DNA of 11,929 nt from Planctomycetales bacterium (GTDB lineage Bacteria > Planctomycetota > Phycisphaerae > SM23-33), in assembly GCA_030631085.1 (NCBI GenBank), contig DAOVLV010000019.1:1-11929 (forward strand). Reading direction: 5' to 3'. Both the position numbers and the translations under genes were made by a program. How positions within the stretch are numbered: position 1 is the stretch's first letter; each line of letters starts with the position of its first letter. The notes under the pieces were generated by a model. That model had not been told where the DNA came from. It saw only the letters and a program-made list of their open reading frames with translations, and made no database searches. Positions 1-6,257 of the stretch are shown here, piece after piece.

Positions 1-55
1 CAGCCGCCAGAGCGGCAACGAGACCAAGAATCAATTTGAATGTTCTATAAGCCAT
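1..55 (-). CDS. N-terminal fragment of an unidentified membrane or secreted protein
   Basis: An ATG at 55-53 opens a frame that runs off the window edge. Its 18 visible codons read MAYRTFKLILGLVAALAA: a short basic start followed by a run of Leu, Ile, Val, Ala and Gly, like a signal peptide or first membrane segment. It lies 29 bases past the rplO stop on the same strand, so it may be co-transcribed. In most bacteria secY occupies this place, but SecY usually begins with an amphipathic segment followed by a Tyr-Arg-Ile/Leu-Gly motif, which is not visible. No clear Shine-Dalgarno sequence precedes the ATG. It could be an inserted gene, a lipoprotein or exported protein, or an unusual SecY start. 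The function cannot be named from this fragment. Confidence 0.4.
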   Translation of the reverse strand, partial: MAYRTFKLILGLVAALAA

Positions 56-84
56 TGTTCGTTATAAACTCGTGAATTTACATT

Positions 85-528
85 TTACTGAAGTTTTTCG
101 ACGCTTCCGCCGGCCTGTATGATTTTTTCCTGGGCCGAAGCCGAAAACGCCTGTGCCGCGACTGTCAGTTTCTTTTTCAGGTCGCCTTTTGCGAGGATTT
201 TCACCGGTTCGCCACCGGGACGAATCAGGTGTTTGGCGGCGAGTGTTTCAGCGTCTGCCCGGTCGCCGTCGTTGAATACGTCCAGGTCGGCAACGTTGAC
301 AATCTGATACGGCTGGGTTTCGAAGTCCGCGTTATTGAATCCCCGTTTGGGTATCCTTGACAGGACGGACGTTTGTCCACCCTCGTATCCGAACATGGAC
401 GTTCTTCCGGCGCGCTGTCCTGCGCCCTTATGTCCGCGTCCGGAGGTTTTGCCGCGCCGGACACCGCGTCCGAGTCGCCTTGACGTTTTGTTATGACCGG
501 CTTTGCTGAGTATCTCGTCTAATTTCAT
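85..528 (-). CDS. rplO: 50S ribosomal protein L15
   Basis: L15 is a late-assembling 50S protein whose extended N-terminus threads through 23S rRNA. The 147-residue product has the family's usual length. Residues about 19-41 are the Gly/Arg/Lys-rich segment (LGRGVRRGKTSGRGHKGAGQ), followed by the FEGGQ-like YEGGQT and the RIPKRGF motif. The C-terminal half carries KILAKGDLKKKLTV and a terminal helix with the conserved GG near residue 140. The ATG overlaps the rpsE stop by 4 bases (528-525), which favours translational coupling, and AGGAG lies 10 bases upstream of it. Usually rpmD (L30) lies between rpsE and rplO; here it is absent. Confidence 0.97.
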   Translation of the reverse strand: MKLDEILSKAGHNKTSRRLGRGVRRGKTSGRGHKGAGQRAGRTSMFGYEGGQTSVLSRIPKRGFNNADFETQPYQIVNVADLDVFNDGDRADAETLAAKHLIRPGGEPVKILAKGDLKKKLTVAAQAFSASAQEKIIQAGGSVEKLQ

Positions 529-1040
529 GACAACGTAACTCCTCGCATTTCAGCGATCTGCTCGGCATTTCGAAGCCGTTTCAAGGCCAACATGCCGGCC
601 CGGAGGAGGTTTTTCGGGTTGGTTGACCCGTTGGACTTTGTCAGTACGTCCCTGATACCGGCCAGTTCCAGTAGCGGTCTCAGGTTCACCCCTGCGATAA
701 TACCCGTACCTTCGGCAGCGGGGATCAGCACGACCTGCGAGGCTCCGTATTTCGCCTTTATCTGATGGGGGATCGTGCTACCTTTTCGCTGTATGGTAAC
801 AAGGGCTTTTTTCGCGCTTTTGACGCCCTTTTCCACAGCGGTCGGTACTTCGTTTGCCTTTCCGTAACCGATTCCGACCTGTCCATCGCGGTTGCCCACG
901 ACAACCAGTGCCGCGAAACGGAACCGGCGACCACCCTTTACGACCTTCGCGCAACGATAAATCTTCACGACCCGGTCTTCGATGGGGCTACCGTCAGAAA
1001 AAGTTTCCCGTTTGTCCTTTTGTCTCTGCGCCTGCGTCAA
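525..1040 (-). CDS. rpsE: 30S ribosomal protein S5
   Basis: S5 is a 30S protein at the mRNA entry site that contributes to decoding accuracy. The frame shows the N-terminal double-stranded-RNA-binding-like domain (VVKGGRRFRFAALVVVG, then VGIGYGKANEVP) and the C-terminal domain (VVLIPAAEGTGIIAG, LLELAGIRDVLTKSNGS). I chose the TTG at 1040 because AGGGAG at 1054-1049 sits 8 bases before it; this gives about 171 residues. A longer reading starts at GTG 1058 (177 residues), but the bases before that GTG hold no Shine-Dalgarno sequence. The stop overlaps the rplO ATG by 4 bases. The gene follows rplR closely, as in most spc operons. Identity is certain; only the start is open. Confidence 0.95.
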   Translation of the reverse strand: MTQAQRQKDKRETFSDGSPIEDRVVKIYRCAKVVKGGRRFRFAALVVVGNRDGQVGIGYGKANEVPTAVEKGVKSAKKALVTIQRKGSTIPHQIKAKYGASQVVLIPAAEGTGIIAGVNLRPLLELAGIRDVLTKSNGSTNPKNLLRAGMLALKRLRNAEQIAEMRGVTLS

Positions 1041-1075
1041 GACATCTGCTCCCTGCACCCGAACATTTTATAAGT

Positions 1076-1453
1076 CTAAAATTCCAGTCCGCCCTTCTTG
1101 GCGGCTTCAGCAAGTTCTTTAACTCGACCGTGATAGGCGTACCCACTGCGATCGAACACGACCTTTTTAATCCCTGCGCCAACGGCCTTTGTCGCCAGCG
1201 CCTCGCCGACGGCCAAAGCGGCGGCTTTGTTTCCACCGTAACCGACCTTCGCGAGTATGTCTTTCTCCGCGCTGGAAGCCGACGCCAGCGTCTTACCGAC
1301 GGTGTCGTCAACGATTTGCGCGTAGATATTCTTGTGGCTTCGAAAGACCGTCAATCTTGGTCGATCCGGTTCGCCGGTAACCCGACGGCGAATGTGTTTC
1401 TTGCGTCGTTGTCGGCGGATATTTTTTCTAATCAGATGCTTCATAAGTGTCAT
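1076..1453 (-). CDS. rplR: 50S ribosomal protein L18
   Basis: L18 binds 5S rRNA with L5 and L25 and forms the central protuberance of the 50S subunit. The frame has a strongly basic N-terminus, the family core PRLTVFRSHKNIYAQIVDD at about residues 32-50, and a C-terminal FDRSGYAYHGRVKELAEAAKKGGLEF-type ending, of which FDRSGYAYHGRV is the most conserved part. The 125-residue length is normal. The first ATG (1453) has AGGA only 2 bases upstream, too close to serve it well. The ATG at codon 4 (1444) is 11 bases from that AGGA and would give a start closer to the family's usual N-terminus, so either may be used. The gene begins 8 bases after the rplF stop. Confidence 0.96.
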   Translation of the reverse strand: MTLMKHLIRKNIRRQRRKKHIRRRVTGEPDRPRLTVFRSHKNIYAQIVDDTVGKTLASASSAEKDILAKVGYGGNKAAALAVGEALATKAVGAGIKKVVFDRSGYAYHGRVKELAEAAKKGGLEF

Positions 1454-1461
1454 GGTCCTAC

Positions 1462-2040
1462 TTACTCGCCGGTACCGGCAAATGCCTTACCTGCTTTCCT
1501 GCGAATGTACTCACCGGCATAACGCATTCCCTTTCCCTTGTAGGGTTCCGGTGGGCGTGCTTTTCGCAAACGGGCGGCGAACTGCCCCACCGCCTGCTTA
1601 TCAGGCCCGGAAACGGAAAATTTCGCCGGGTCGGTGTCGCCACGGGCCTGGGGGGCCTGAACTGTTATCGTCAGGCCGTCCGGTATGTCAAAAACACACT
1701 GATGGGCATACCCAACCGACAGCGAAAGCTTCTGACCCTGAACCTGAATCCCGTATCCGACGCCGTAAATCTCCAGGCCTCTCTCGTAACCGTTGAGACA
1801 CCCTTCGAGCATATTGGCAATCAGCGCCCGCGTCGTTCCGTGCAGCATCCGCGACAGGCGGTCGTTACTTTTTCTCTGAACGGTAATCACCTTCGCGTCC
1901 TGATCGTAGTCCAGGCCAATCTCGGGGCGATGCGTCCACGAAAGTTTACCTTTAGGCCCATCGGTGCTCACGTTGCGTCCTTCAATGACGACTTTGACGC
2001 CGCTGGGCACAGATATCGGTTTATTTCCTATACGCGACAT
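1462..2040 (-). CDS. rplF: 50S ribosomal protein L6
   Basis: L6 is a two-domain 50S protein near the sarcin-ricin loop, where elongation factors bind. The frame starts with the typical MSRIGNKPISVPSGV and ends with the diagnostic PPEPYKGKGMRYAGE segment at about residues 163-177, followed by a basic tail. Two repeated L6 folds fit the 192-residue length. The ATG at 2040 is preceded by a weak GGA and an A-run. Unlike its neighbours, this gene is separated from the one before it (rpsH) by a 112-base AT-rich spacer packed with repeats, so its translation is not coupled to rpsH. Confidence 0.97.
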   Translation of the reverse strand: MSRIGNKPISVPSGVKVVIEGRNVSTDGPKGKLSWTHRPEIGLDYDQDAKVITVQRKSNDRLSRMLHGTTRALIANMLEGCLNGYERGLEIYGVGYGIQVQGQKLSLSVGYAHQCVFDIPDGLTITVQAPQARGDTDPAKFSVSGPDKQAVGQFAARLRKARPPEPYKGKGMRYAGEYIRRKAGKAFAGTGE

Positions 2041-2045
2041 ATTTT

Positions 2046-2155
2046 TTCCACGAATTACACGAATTGAAACGCATTACACAAATTTCAAAAATAGATACAT
2101 TCGTGTAATTCATTCTTATTCGTGCAACTCGTTCCTATTCGTGTAATTCGTGTTA
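2046..2155. repeat. Five 19-base repeat units in inverted arrangement, rpsH-rplF spacer
   Basis: Three forward units follow one another without a gap at 2099-2117, 2118-2136 and 2137-2155, with rough consensus ATTCGTGTAATTCGTTCTT. Two units lie in the opposite orientation, also without a gap, at 2046-2064 and 2065-2083. The outer units share a perfect 16-base inverted repeat, 2049-2064 with 2137-2152. Fifteen unrelated bases (2084-2098) separate the two groups. The last forward unit ends on the rpsH stop codon (2155-2153). The block is strikingly AT-rich compared with the genes around it. It may fold as a long stem in the mRNA and looks like a palindromic repeat element rather than a classical terminator, as no U-run follows the arms. 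Confidence 0.88.
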
Positions 2156-2563
2156 ACAGACGGTGCAGATGACTTCTCCGCCGACATTTTCTTCACGGCA
2201 TCGGCGGTCCGACAGAACGCCTTTGCTGGTAGAGACGATTGCCACTCCAAGCCCGTCCATCGGTTGCGGCACGTCCGTCGCTCCGCTATAGATTCTCTGT
2301 CCCGGCCTGGAGGTTCGCTTCAATTCCGTTATTATTTGCTCGCCGTTCGGCCCGTAACGCAGGTACACCCTCATCAACTTATCCTTCGGGTTACCGCTGT
2401 CGTCGCCGACTGTAGCGTAATCTTCGATATAACCTTCTTCCTTCAGCACTTTCGCGACGCCTTCGCAGATTTTGCTTGGGCGGATATTGACGGCTTCATG
2501 CCCTGAACGAGCGGCATTACGGATTCGCGTCAGCATGTCGGCAATGGGATCAGATAGACTCAT
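2153..2563 (-). CDS. rpsH: 30S ribosomal protein S8
   Basis: S8 binds the central domain of 16S rRNA and, in enterobacteria, represses the spc operon by binding its own mRNA. The frame has the N-terminal motif DPIADMLTRIRNA at about residues 5-17 and the family C-terminus GLGVAIVSTSKGVLSDR followed by GGEVICTVC; most homologues end in a Trp where this one has Cys. Length is 136 residues, within the normal range. It starts 3 bases after rpsN. Its stop codon lies inside the last 19-base unit of the downstream repeat block, so the repeat has not shortened the protein. I see no obvious S8-binding mimic, but that would need folding analysis. Confidence 0.97.
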   Translation of the reverse strand: MSLSDPIADMLTRIRNAARSGHEAVNIRPSKICEGVAKVLKEEGYIEDYATVGDDSGNPKDKLMRVYLRYGPNGEQIITELKRTSRPGQRIYSGATDVPQPMDGLGVAIVSTSKGVLSDRRCREENVGGEVICTVC

Positions 2564-2566
2564 AAT

Positions 2567-2752
2567 TCACCAACTCGCCTTTCTCATCCCCGGAACCTTT
2601 CCTTCGTTGGCAAGTTTACGAAGGCAGATTCGGCAGATTCTGAATTTCCTGTACACGCCTCTCGGACGCCCGCACATCTGGCAACGACGCTGAATACGCG
2701 TCGAAAACTTCGGCGGCCTCTTGCTCTTTGCTATCTGTGCCTGTGTTGCCAT
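2567..2752 (-). CDS. rpsN: 30S ribosomal protein S14, zinc-binding type
   Basis: S14 is a small protein of the 30S head that contacts S3 and S10. The 61-residue product is the short type Z form: Cys24, Cys27, Cys40 and Cys43 form a CxxC-x12-CxxC zinc site, and the protein ends with the usual GxxPGMRKASW motif. The longer zinc-free form (about 100 residues, as in Escherichia coli) is thus not the one encoded here. A good Shine-Dalgarno sequence (GAGG, 5-6 bases before the ATG) is present. The gene lies 9 bases after rplE and 3 before rpsH, in the standard spc position. Confidence 0.97.
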   Translation of the reverse strand: MATQAQIAKSKRPPKFSTRIQRRCQMCGRPRGVYRKFRICRICLRKLANEGKVPGMRKASW

Positions 2753-2761
2753 TAGTTCCTC

Positions 2762-3307
2762 TTATGTTCTGAACGGCATACCAAGGAGCAACAATAACCT
2801 GCGGGCCTGTTCGTCAGTACCGGCAGTGGTTACAATCGCAATGTTCATGCCTTGAGTGGCCTGTACCTTATCCGGATTAATCTCCGGGAAAACGGTCTGT
2901 TCAGTCAGACCCATATTATAATTACCCTTCCCGTCGAACCCGCCTGCCGGCAGGCCGCGAAAGTCCTTCACTCGCGGTATGGCTATGCTTATCAGTCGAT
3001 CGAGAAATTCGTACATCTGACGCCCACGAAGCGTAACCTTCACGCCTATCTTCATGCCCTTACGGAGCTTGAAGTTGGAAACACTCCTGCGAGCCTGTGT
3101 TATGACCGGTTTCTGACCGGCGATTAACGCCAGTTCCGCCGAAGCCGGCTCGAGACAGGCTTCGCTTTCAACGGCCTTTTTACCAAGACCCATCGAAATG
3201 ACGATCTTCTCCAGTTTGGGAATCGCCATGCGATTCTTAAGACTGAACTCCTTCGCCAAAACTGGAGCCACTTCGGTTTTATATTGTTCAAGAAGACGCA
3301 CAACCAT
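2762..3307 (-). CDS. rplE: 50S ribosomal protein L5
   Basis: L5 binds 5S rRNA in the central protuberance and contacts the P-site tRNA. Recognisable segments are IPKLEKIVISMGLG near residues 29-42, the SVSNFKLRKGMKIGVKVTLRG stretch, RVKDFRGL to 119, FDGKGNYNMG, and EQTVFPEI. At 181 residues it is the usual length. Between FRGL and FDGKGN this protein has PAGG, encoded by a perfect 14-base palindrome (2942-2955), where other L5 proteins usually carry a variable Ser/Lys-containing stretch. The gene lies between rplX (14-base gap) and rpsN, its standard place. Confidence 0.97.
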   Translation of the reverse strand: MVVRLLEQYKTEVAPVLAKEFSLKNRMAIPKLEKIVISMGLGKKAVESEACLEPASAELALIAGQKPVITQARRSVSNFKLRKGMKIGVKVTLRGRQMYEFLDRLISIAIPRVKDFRGLPAGGFDGKGNYNMGLTEQTVFPEINPDKVQATQGMNIAIVTTAGTDEQARRLLLLLGMPFRT

Positions 3308-3321
3308 TGTTCAAAGCACCT

Positions 3322-3660
3322 TTAAGACTTCTTCTTTCCGATTGCACCAAGCGATTGACCCGACTTTTTGGCGAATCGCTCCTTAATACCGTTAGAATCG
3401 ACCCGAAACCCCACCCGCGTCGGCTGGGATGTCTTCGGGTCCACCGGCAGGACATTTGAGATGTCTATTGGCATCTCTTTCTGTATTCTTCCGCCCTGCG
3501 GATGCTGCTTCGAGGGGCGAAGGTGACGATAGACGCGATTGACGCCCGCCACGAGGACTTTTTCCCTTTGGGGATAAATCACCAGCACCTCACCGGTCTT
3601 TCCCTTATCGTCCCCGGCAATGACTGCCACCGTATCACCTTTTTTCACATGCCTGGCCAT
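3322..3660 (-). CDS. rplX: 50S ribosomal protein L24
   Basis: L24 initiates 50S assembly by binding the 5' domain of 23S rRNA. The KOW motif is clear near the N-terminus (KKGDTVAVIAGDDKGKTGEV, residues 6-25), followed by VAGVNRVYRHLRPS and PIDISNV, both typical of the family. The C-terminus is basic and ends in KKKS. The length of 112 residues is normal. GAGG lies about 11 bases before the ATG at 3660. The gene follows rplN with a 4-base spacer. Confidence 0.97.
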   Translation of the reverse strand: MARHVKKGDTVAVIAGDDKGKTGEVLVIYPQREKVLVAGVNRVYRHLRPSKQHPQGGRIQKEMPIDISNVLPVDPKTSQPTRVGFRVDSNGIKERFAKKSGQSLGAIGKKKS

Positions 3661-3664
3661 TCTT

Positions 3665-4051
3665 TTAGACCACCTCGCTTGCCAGTGAAATTATTTTCAT
3701 GAAATTCTTTTCCCGCAGTTCTCTCGCAACAGCGCCGAATATTCTCGTTCCCCTGGGGTTCCCCTGTTCGTCGATAATAACGGCAGCGTTTCGGTCGAAA
3801 CGGACGTAAGAACCGTCGCGTCTGCGAATAGGAAAAGCCGTTCGCACAATCACGCATCGGACAATGTCGCTTTTTTTGACCACTCCACCGGCGGCTGCTT
3901 TCTTGACGGTGCAGACGATTACGTCGCCTACCCCGGCCTTGCGACGAGTGTACTGCCCGCGTGCGGTCGAACCGCCAAGCACCTTGATACAAAGGGCGCG
4001 TTTTGCGCCGGTGTTGTCGGCTATATCGATTTTTGTTTCCTGTTGAATCAC
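3665..4051 (-). CDS. rplN: 50S ribosomal protein L14
   Basis: L14 sits at the subunit interface and forms intersubunit bridges with 16S rRNA. The frame shows the N-terminal MIQQETKIDIADNTGAKR, the RFDRNAAVIID stretch and the C-terminal GTRIFGAVARELREKNFMKI, which are all family signatures. It starts with GTG at 4051, whose last two bases overlap the rpsQ stop (4-base GTGA overlap). At 128 residues it is about 6 longer than the common 122; the extra residues lie between the GGS at 26-28 and AGVGD, in a loop that reads STARGQYTRRKAGVGD. My recollection is that some planctomycete L14 proteins also carry an insertion here, which I cannot check. Confidence 0.97.
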   Translation of the reverse strand: MIQQETKIDIADNTGAKRALCIKVLGGSTARGQYTRRKAGVGDVIVCTVKKAAAGGVVKKSDIVRCVIVRTAFPIRRRDGSYVRFDRNAAVIIDEQGNPRGTRIFGAVARELREKNFMKIISLASEVV

Positions 4052-4365
4052 TTCTCAGTCGCTTCCTCGGTAACGGCGGCGTCGCCAGTGACGTTCCTTC
4101 TGGTAACCCGAACAAGTCGCCATGACTTGCTCTTGCTGATCGGGCGCGATTGGGACAGTTCAATCGTATCGCCCACGCGGGCCTCTTCGCGAGCATCGTG
4201 AACAAGCATCCTCCGCCGATGGCGAACATATTTACCGTACAGCGGGTGCTTCGTAAGCCTGTTGACTACAACGCGAACCGTTTTTCGCCCGGAAATCGAA
4301 TCGACCACTCCGGTCAATGTAACCTTCTGTGGTTCCGACGATTTTTGGGCATCTTTTACAACCAT
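4048..4365 (-). CDS. rpsQ: 30S ribosomal protein S17
   Basis: S17 is a primary binding protein of the 5' domain of 16S rRNA with an OB fold. The core is recognisable: LTGVVDSISGRKTVRVVV, then HPLYGKYVRHRRRMLVHD, ARVGDTIELSQSRPISKSKSW and RLVRV. The product of 105 residues is longer than the 80-90 typical of many bacteria, because of about 14 extra residues at the N-terminus and an Ala/Thr/Glu-rich acidic tail after the core. It lies 17 bases after rpmC and overlaps rplN by 4 bases, implying coupled translation. Confidence 0.96.
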   Translation of the reverse strand: MVVKDAQKSSEPQKVTLTGVVDSISGRKTVRVVVNRLTKHPLYGKYVRHRRRMLVHDAREEARVGDTIELSQSRPISKSKSWRLVRVTRRNVTGDAAVTEEATEK

Positions 4366-4382
4366 TTGCTTCTCTTTCCGTG

Positions 4383-4595
4383 TTATGATTTCCTGCCCGC
4401 ATCCCCGGACAACTGACGTTCACGCCGGATTGTCATAACCCGCGCGATGTCACGCTTGGCCTTGGCGAGCATCGAAGGATCTTCCAGCTTCTCCGTAACC
4501 GCTTGTGCGCGCAGATCGAACAGATGCCTGTGCAGGCGGTCCAGTTCGGACTGGACTTCCTCGTCTGAAAAATGTCTTATCTCTTCAACTTTCAT
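4383..4595 (-). CDS. rpmC: 50S ribosomal protein L29
   Basis: L29 is a small helical-hairpin protein next to the peptide exit tunnel, near L23, where signal recognition particle and trigger factor dock. The frame from ATG 4595 gives 70 residues beginning MKVEEIRHFSDEEVQSELD, with the conserved LFDLRAQAVTEKLEDPS and RDIARVMTIRRER. I chose this ATG because the family starts at this point. A longer in-frame start at 4646 would overlap the end of rplP and add 17 residues with no family match. The real start follows the rplP stop by 20 bases, with only a weak ribosome-binding sequence. Confidence 0.95.
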   Translation of the reverse strand: MKVEEIRHFSDEEVQSELDRLHRHLFDLRAQAVTEKLEDPSMLAKAKRDIARVMTIRRERQLSGDAGRKS

Positions 4596-4615
4596 GTAAC
4601 CGTAAAATCCGTCTT

Positions 4616-5032
4616 TTATCCGTGCATTCTCTTGGCCAACCGGCACCGCACCGGCATCTTGCAGGCGATTCTGCGAAGAGCGGCCTTGGCGGTATCGGCT
4701 TCCGTACCGGAAATTTCAAAAAGCATCGTTCCGGGCTTGACCGGAGCGACCCACATTTCAGGTTCGCCTTTTCCTTTACCCATTCGTGTTTCCAGAGGCT
4801 TGGACGAAACAGACTTATCGGGGAAGATTCGGATATACACCCGACCTTCACGATGCAGAAAGTGCGTCGCCGCTACTCGACCGGCTTCAATCTGCCTGGC
4901 GGTAATCCACCCCGCCTCCAGAGTCTGCAGCCCGAAATCGCCGTAGGATACCCTGTTTCCGCGTGTGGCGTTACCGCGAACACGTCCACGCTGCATCTTG
5001 CGATGCTTCACTCTTTTGGGCATCAGTGCCAT
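4616..5032 (-). CDS. rplP: 50S ribosomal protein L16
   Basis: L16 organises the A-site finger and tRNA-binding region of the 50S subunit. Seen here are PKRVKHRKMQRGR, GNRVSYGDFGLQTLEAGWIT (residues 26-44), VYIRIFPDKSVSSKPLETRM and RMGKGKGEPEMWVAPVKPG from residue 83, all canonical. Length 138 is normal. The ATG at 5032 directly abuts the rpsC stop (5035-5033) and has a purine-rich GAGGAAGG upstream. An alternative ATG at codon 4 (5023) is possible. The Arg in RMGKGKG corresponds to the region of the residue that some bacteria hydroxylate. Confidence 0.97.
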   Translation of the reverse strand: MALMPKRVKHRKMQRGRVRGNATRGNRVSYGDFGLQTLEAGWITARQIEAGRVAATHFLHREGRVYIRIFPDKSVSSKPLETRMGKGKGEPEMWVAPVKPGTMLFEISGTEADTAKAALRRIACKMPVRCRLAKRMHG

Positions 5033-5872
5033 TTACTTGCCTTCCTCTGTAGTTTCAGCAGGGGCGTCCTGCTTTGGCGCTTGGGTTTCGGGTGGTTTCT
5101 GTTCCGTTACGGGTGCTGCTGTCGCCTGCGGCCTCGGACCACCCCGGGGCCTGCCGCCGCCGGACTGAGGACGACGTGGCGGACGACTGTGTTGCGACGG
5201 GCCGGGGCGAGAAATCTTCTCTGAATGATCATCGGCGCCGAATTTCCCGCGATAAATCCAAACCTTCACGCCGAGCGCGCCGTAGGTGGCGAAACACTCG
5301 GCGAAACCATAATCAACATCCGCATCCAGCGTGTGCAACGGGATGGACCCCAAAATCGTCTTGACGGTCCGGCTCATTTCCGCTCCACCAAGACGACCGC
5401 CGATCTGTATCTTCACGCCCTTGGCGCCGGCCTGCATAATCGTCTCGCATCGCTGCTTGATTGCTCGTCTGAAACTGGCGCGTCGCTTGAGTTGTTCAGC
5501 CACAGCTCCCGCTGCCAGTTGCGCGTCCAGGTCCGGGTGAGTAATCTCCAGGACATTGACGTTAACTCGCCGGTCCGACAGGTCTTCCAGCGCTTCTTTG
5601 AGTTTTTCAACCTCGGCTCCGCGAGGACCGATAACCAGTCCGGGTCTGGCGGTTTTGAGAGTAACCTTGACCTCTTCGCGGGTGCGCTCGATTTCAATAC
5701 TGCTTATTCCGGCGTAGGGAGGCTGACGGTTCAGGCGGTTCTCGACGAACTCCCTGATTTTCCAGTCCTCGACCAGGAACTCACCGTAATTACTTTTAGG
5801 CGCAAACCATCGGCTTGCCCACCCTCGGGTGATTCCGGTTCGAAAACCAATTGGCGAAACTTTCTGGCCCAT
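5033..5872 (-). CDS. rpsC: 30S ribosomal protein S3 with long low-complexity C-terminal tail
   Basis: S3 shapes the mRNA entry channel of the 30S head and contributes to mRNA unwinding. The family start MGQKVSPIGFRTGITRGW is intact. A type II KH domain follows with its GxxG loop (GPRG, residues 82-85), and then the C-terminal S3 domain ending near WIYRGKFG. The product has 279 residues against about 210-235 in most bacteria. The surplus is residues 219-279: first Pro/Arg/Gly-rich and basic, then Pro/Ala/Glu-rich and acidic, with no recognisable fold. The tail remains in frame and ends directly against rplP, so it is part of the gene. AGGA and AAGGA lie just upstream of the ATG. Confidence 0.97.
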   Translation of the reverse strand: MGQKVSPIGFRTGITRGWASRWFAPKSNYGEFLVEDWKIREFVENRLNRQPPYAGISSIEIERTREEVKVTLKTARPGLVIGPRGAEVEKLKEALEDLSDRRVNVNVLEITHPDLDAQLAAGAVAEQLKRRASFRRAIKQRCETIMQAGAKGVKIQIGGRLGGAEMSRTVKTILGSIPLHTLDADVDYGFAECFATYGALGVKVWIYRGKFGADDHSEKISRPGPSQHSRPPRRPQSGGGRPRGGPRPQATAAPVTEQKPPETQAPKQDAPAETTEEGK

Positions 5873-5890
5873 AATTCCTTATTCCTGACG

Positions 5891-6238
5891 CTATCTCGAT
5901 TCGACCACAATGGTTATATGACTATTTCGCTTCATAATCGGGAAAGCACGTCCACGATCCTTCGGGCGCCAACGTTTCATTGTCGGAGCCTGATTCACAA
6001 ACGCCTGCTCGACGTAGAGCGATTCGGTATTGGCCTCGGCTTCGTCGGCGTTCGCTACGGCGCTGGCGAGTATCTTCCGAACAAACGCCGCTCCGCGATG
6101 CGGCGTGAACTTCAATATATTCAGCGCCTCTTCCACGTCTCGACCACGAATCAAATTCACTATCGGTTGAATTTTCGTCGGACTGATCCGGGCAAACCTA
6201 TGTGTCGCTTTCCAGGACATATCAATAATATCTTTCAT
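5891..6238 (-). CDS. rplV: 50S ribosomal protein L22
   Basis: L22 lines the nascent peptide tunnel; its beta-hairpin loop reaches the constriction and is a site of macrolide-resistance mutations. The frame contains WKATHRFARISPTKIQPIVN, LIRGRDVEEALNIL, and the hairpin with MKRWRPKDRGRAFPIMKRNSHI, all diagnostic. Length 115 is usual. The ATG at 6238 gives MKDIIDMSWKATHRFAR; the second Met at codon 7 (6220) would match the short N-terminus seen in many relatives, and neither has an obvious Shine-Dalgarno sequence. It lies 19 bases after rpsS and 18 before rpsC. Confidence 0.96.
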   Translation of the reverse strand: MKDIIDMSWKATHRFARISPTKIQPIVNLIRGRDVEEALNILKFTPHRGAAFVRKILASAVANADEAEANTESLYVEQAFVNQAPTMKRWRPKDRGRAFPIMKRNSHITIVVESR

Positions 6239-6257
6239 CGGGGTCTTCGCGTTTTAC

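Noticed and set aside
854..2067. Several overlapping plus-strand frames of 150-220 codons opposite rpsE, rplR and rplF
   Set aside because: All are antisense to intact ribosomal genes and show basic, low-complexity shadow translations.
2041..2152. Internal promoter for rplF in the repeat-rich spacer
   Set aside because: TTGAAA- and TTGCAC-like boxes occur on the minus strand, but none has a -10 box at 15-19 bases; the AT-rich repeats make chance matches likely.
4596..4646. Longer start of L29 adding 17 residues
   Set aside because: The extra residues overlap the end of rplP and do not fit the L29 family, which begins at the Met encoded at 4595.
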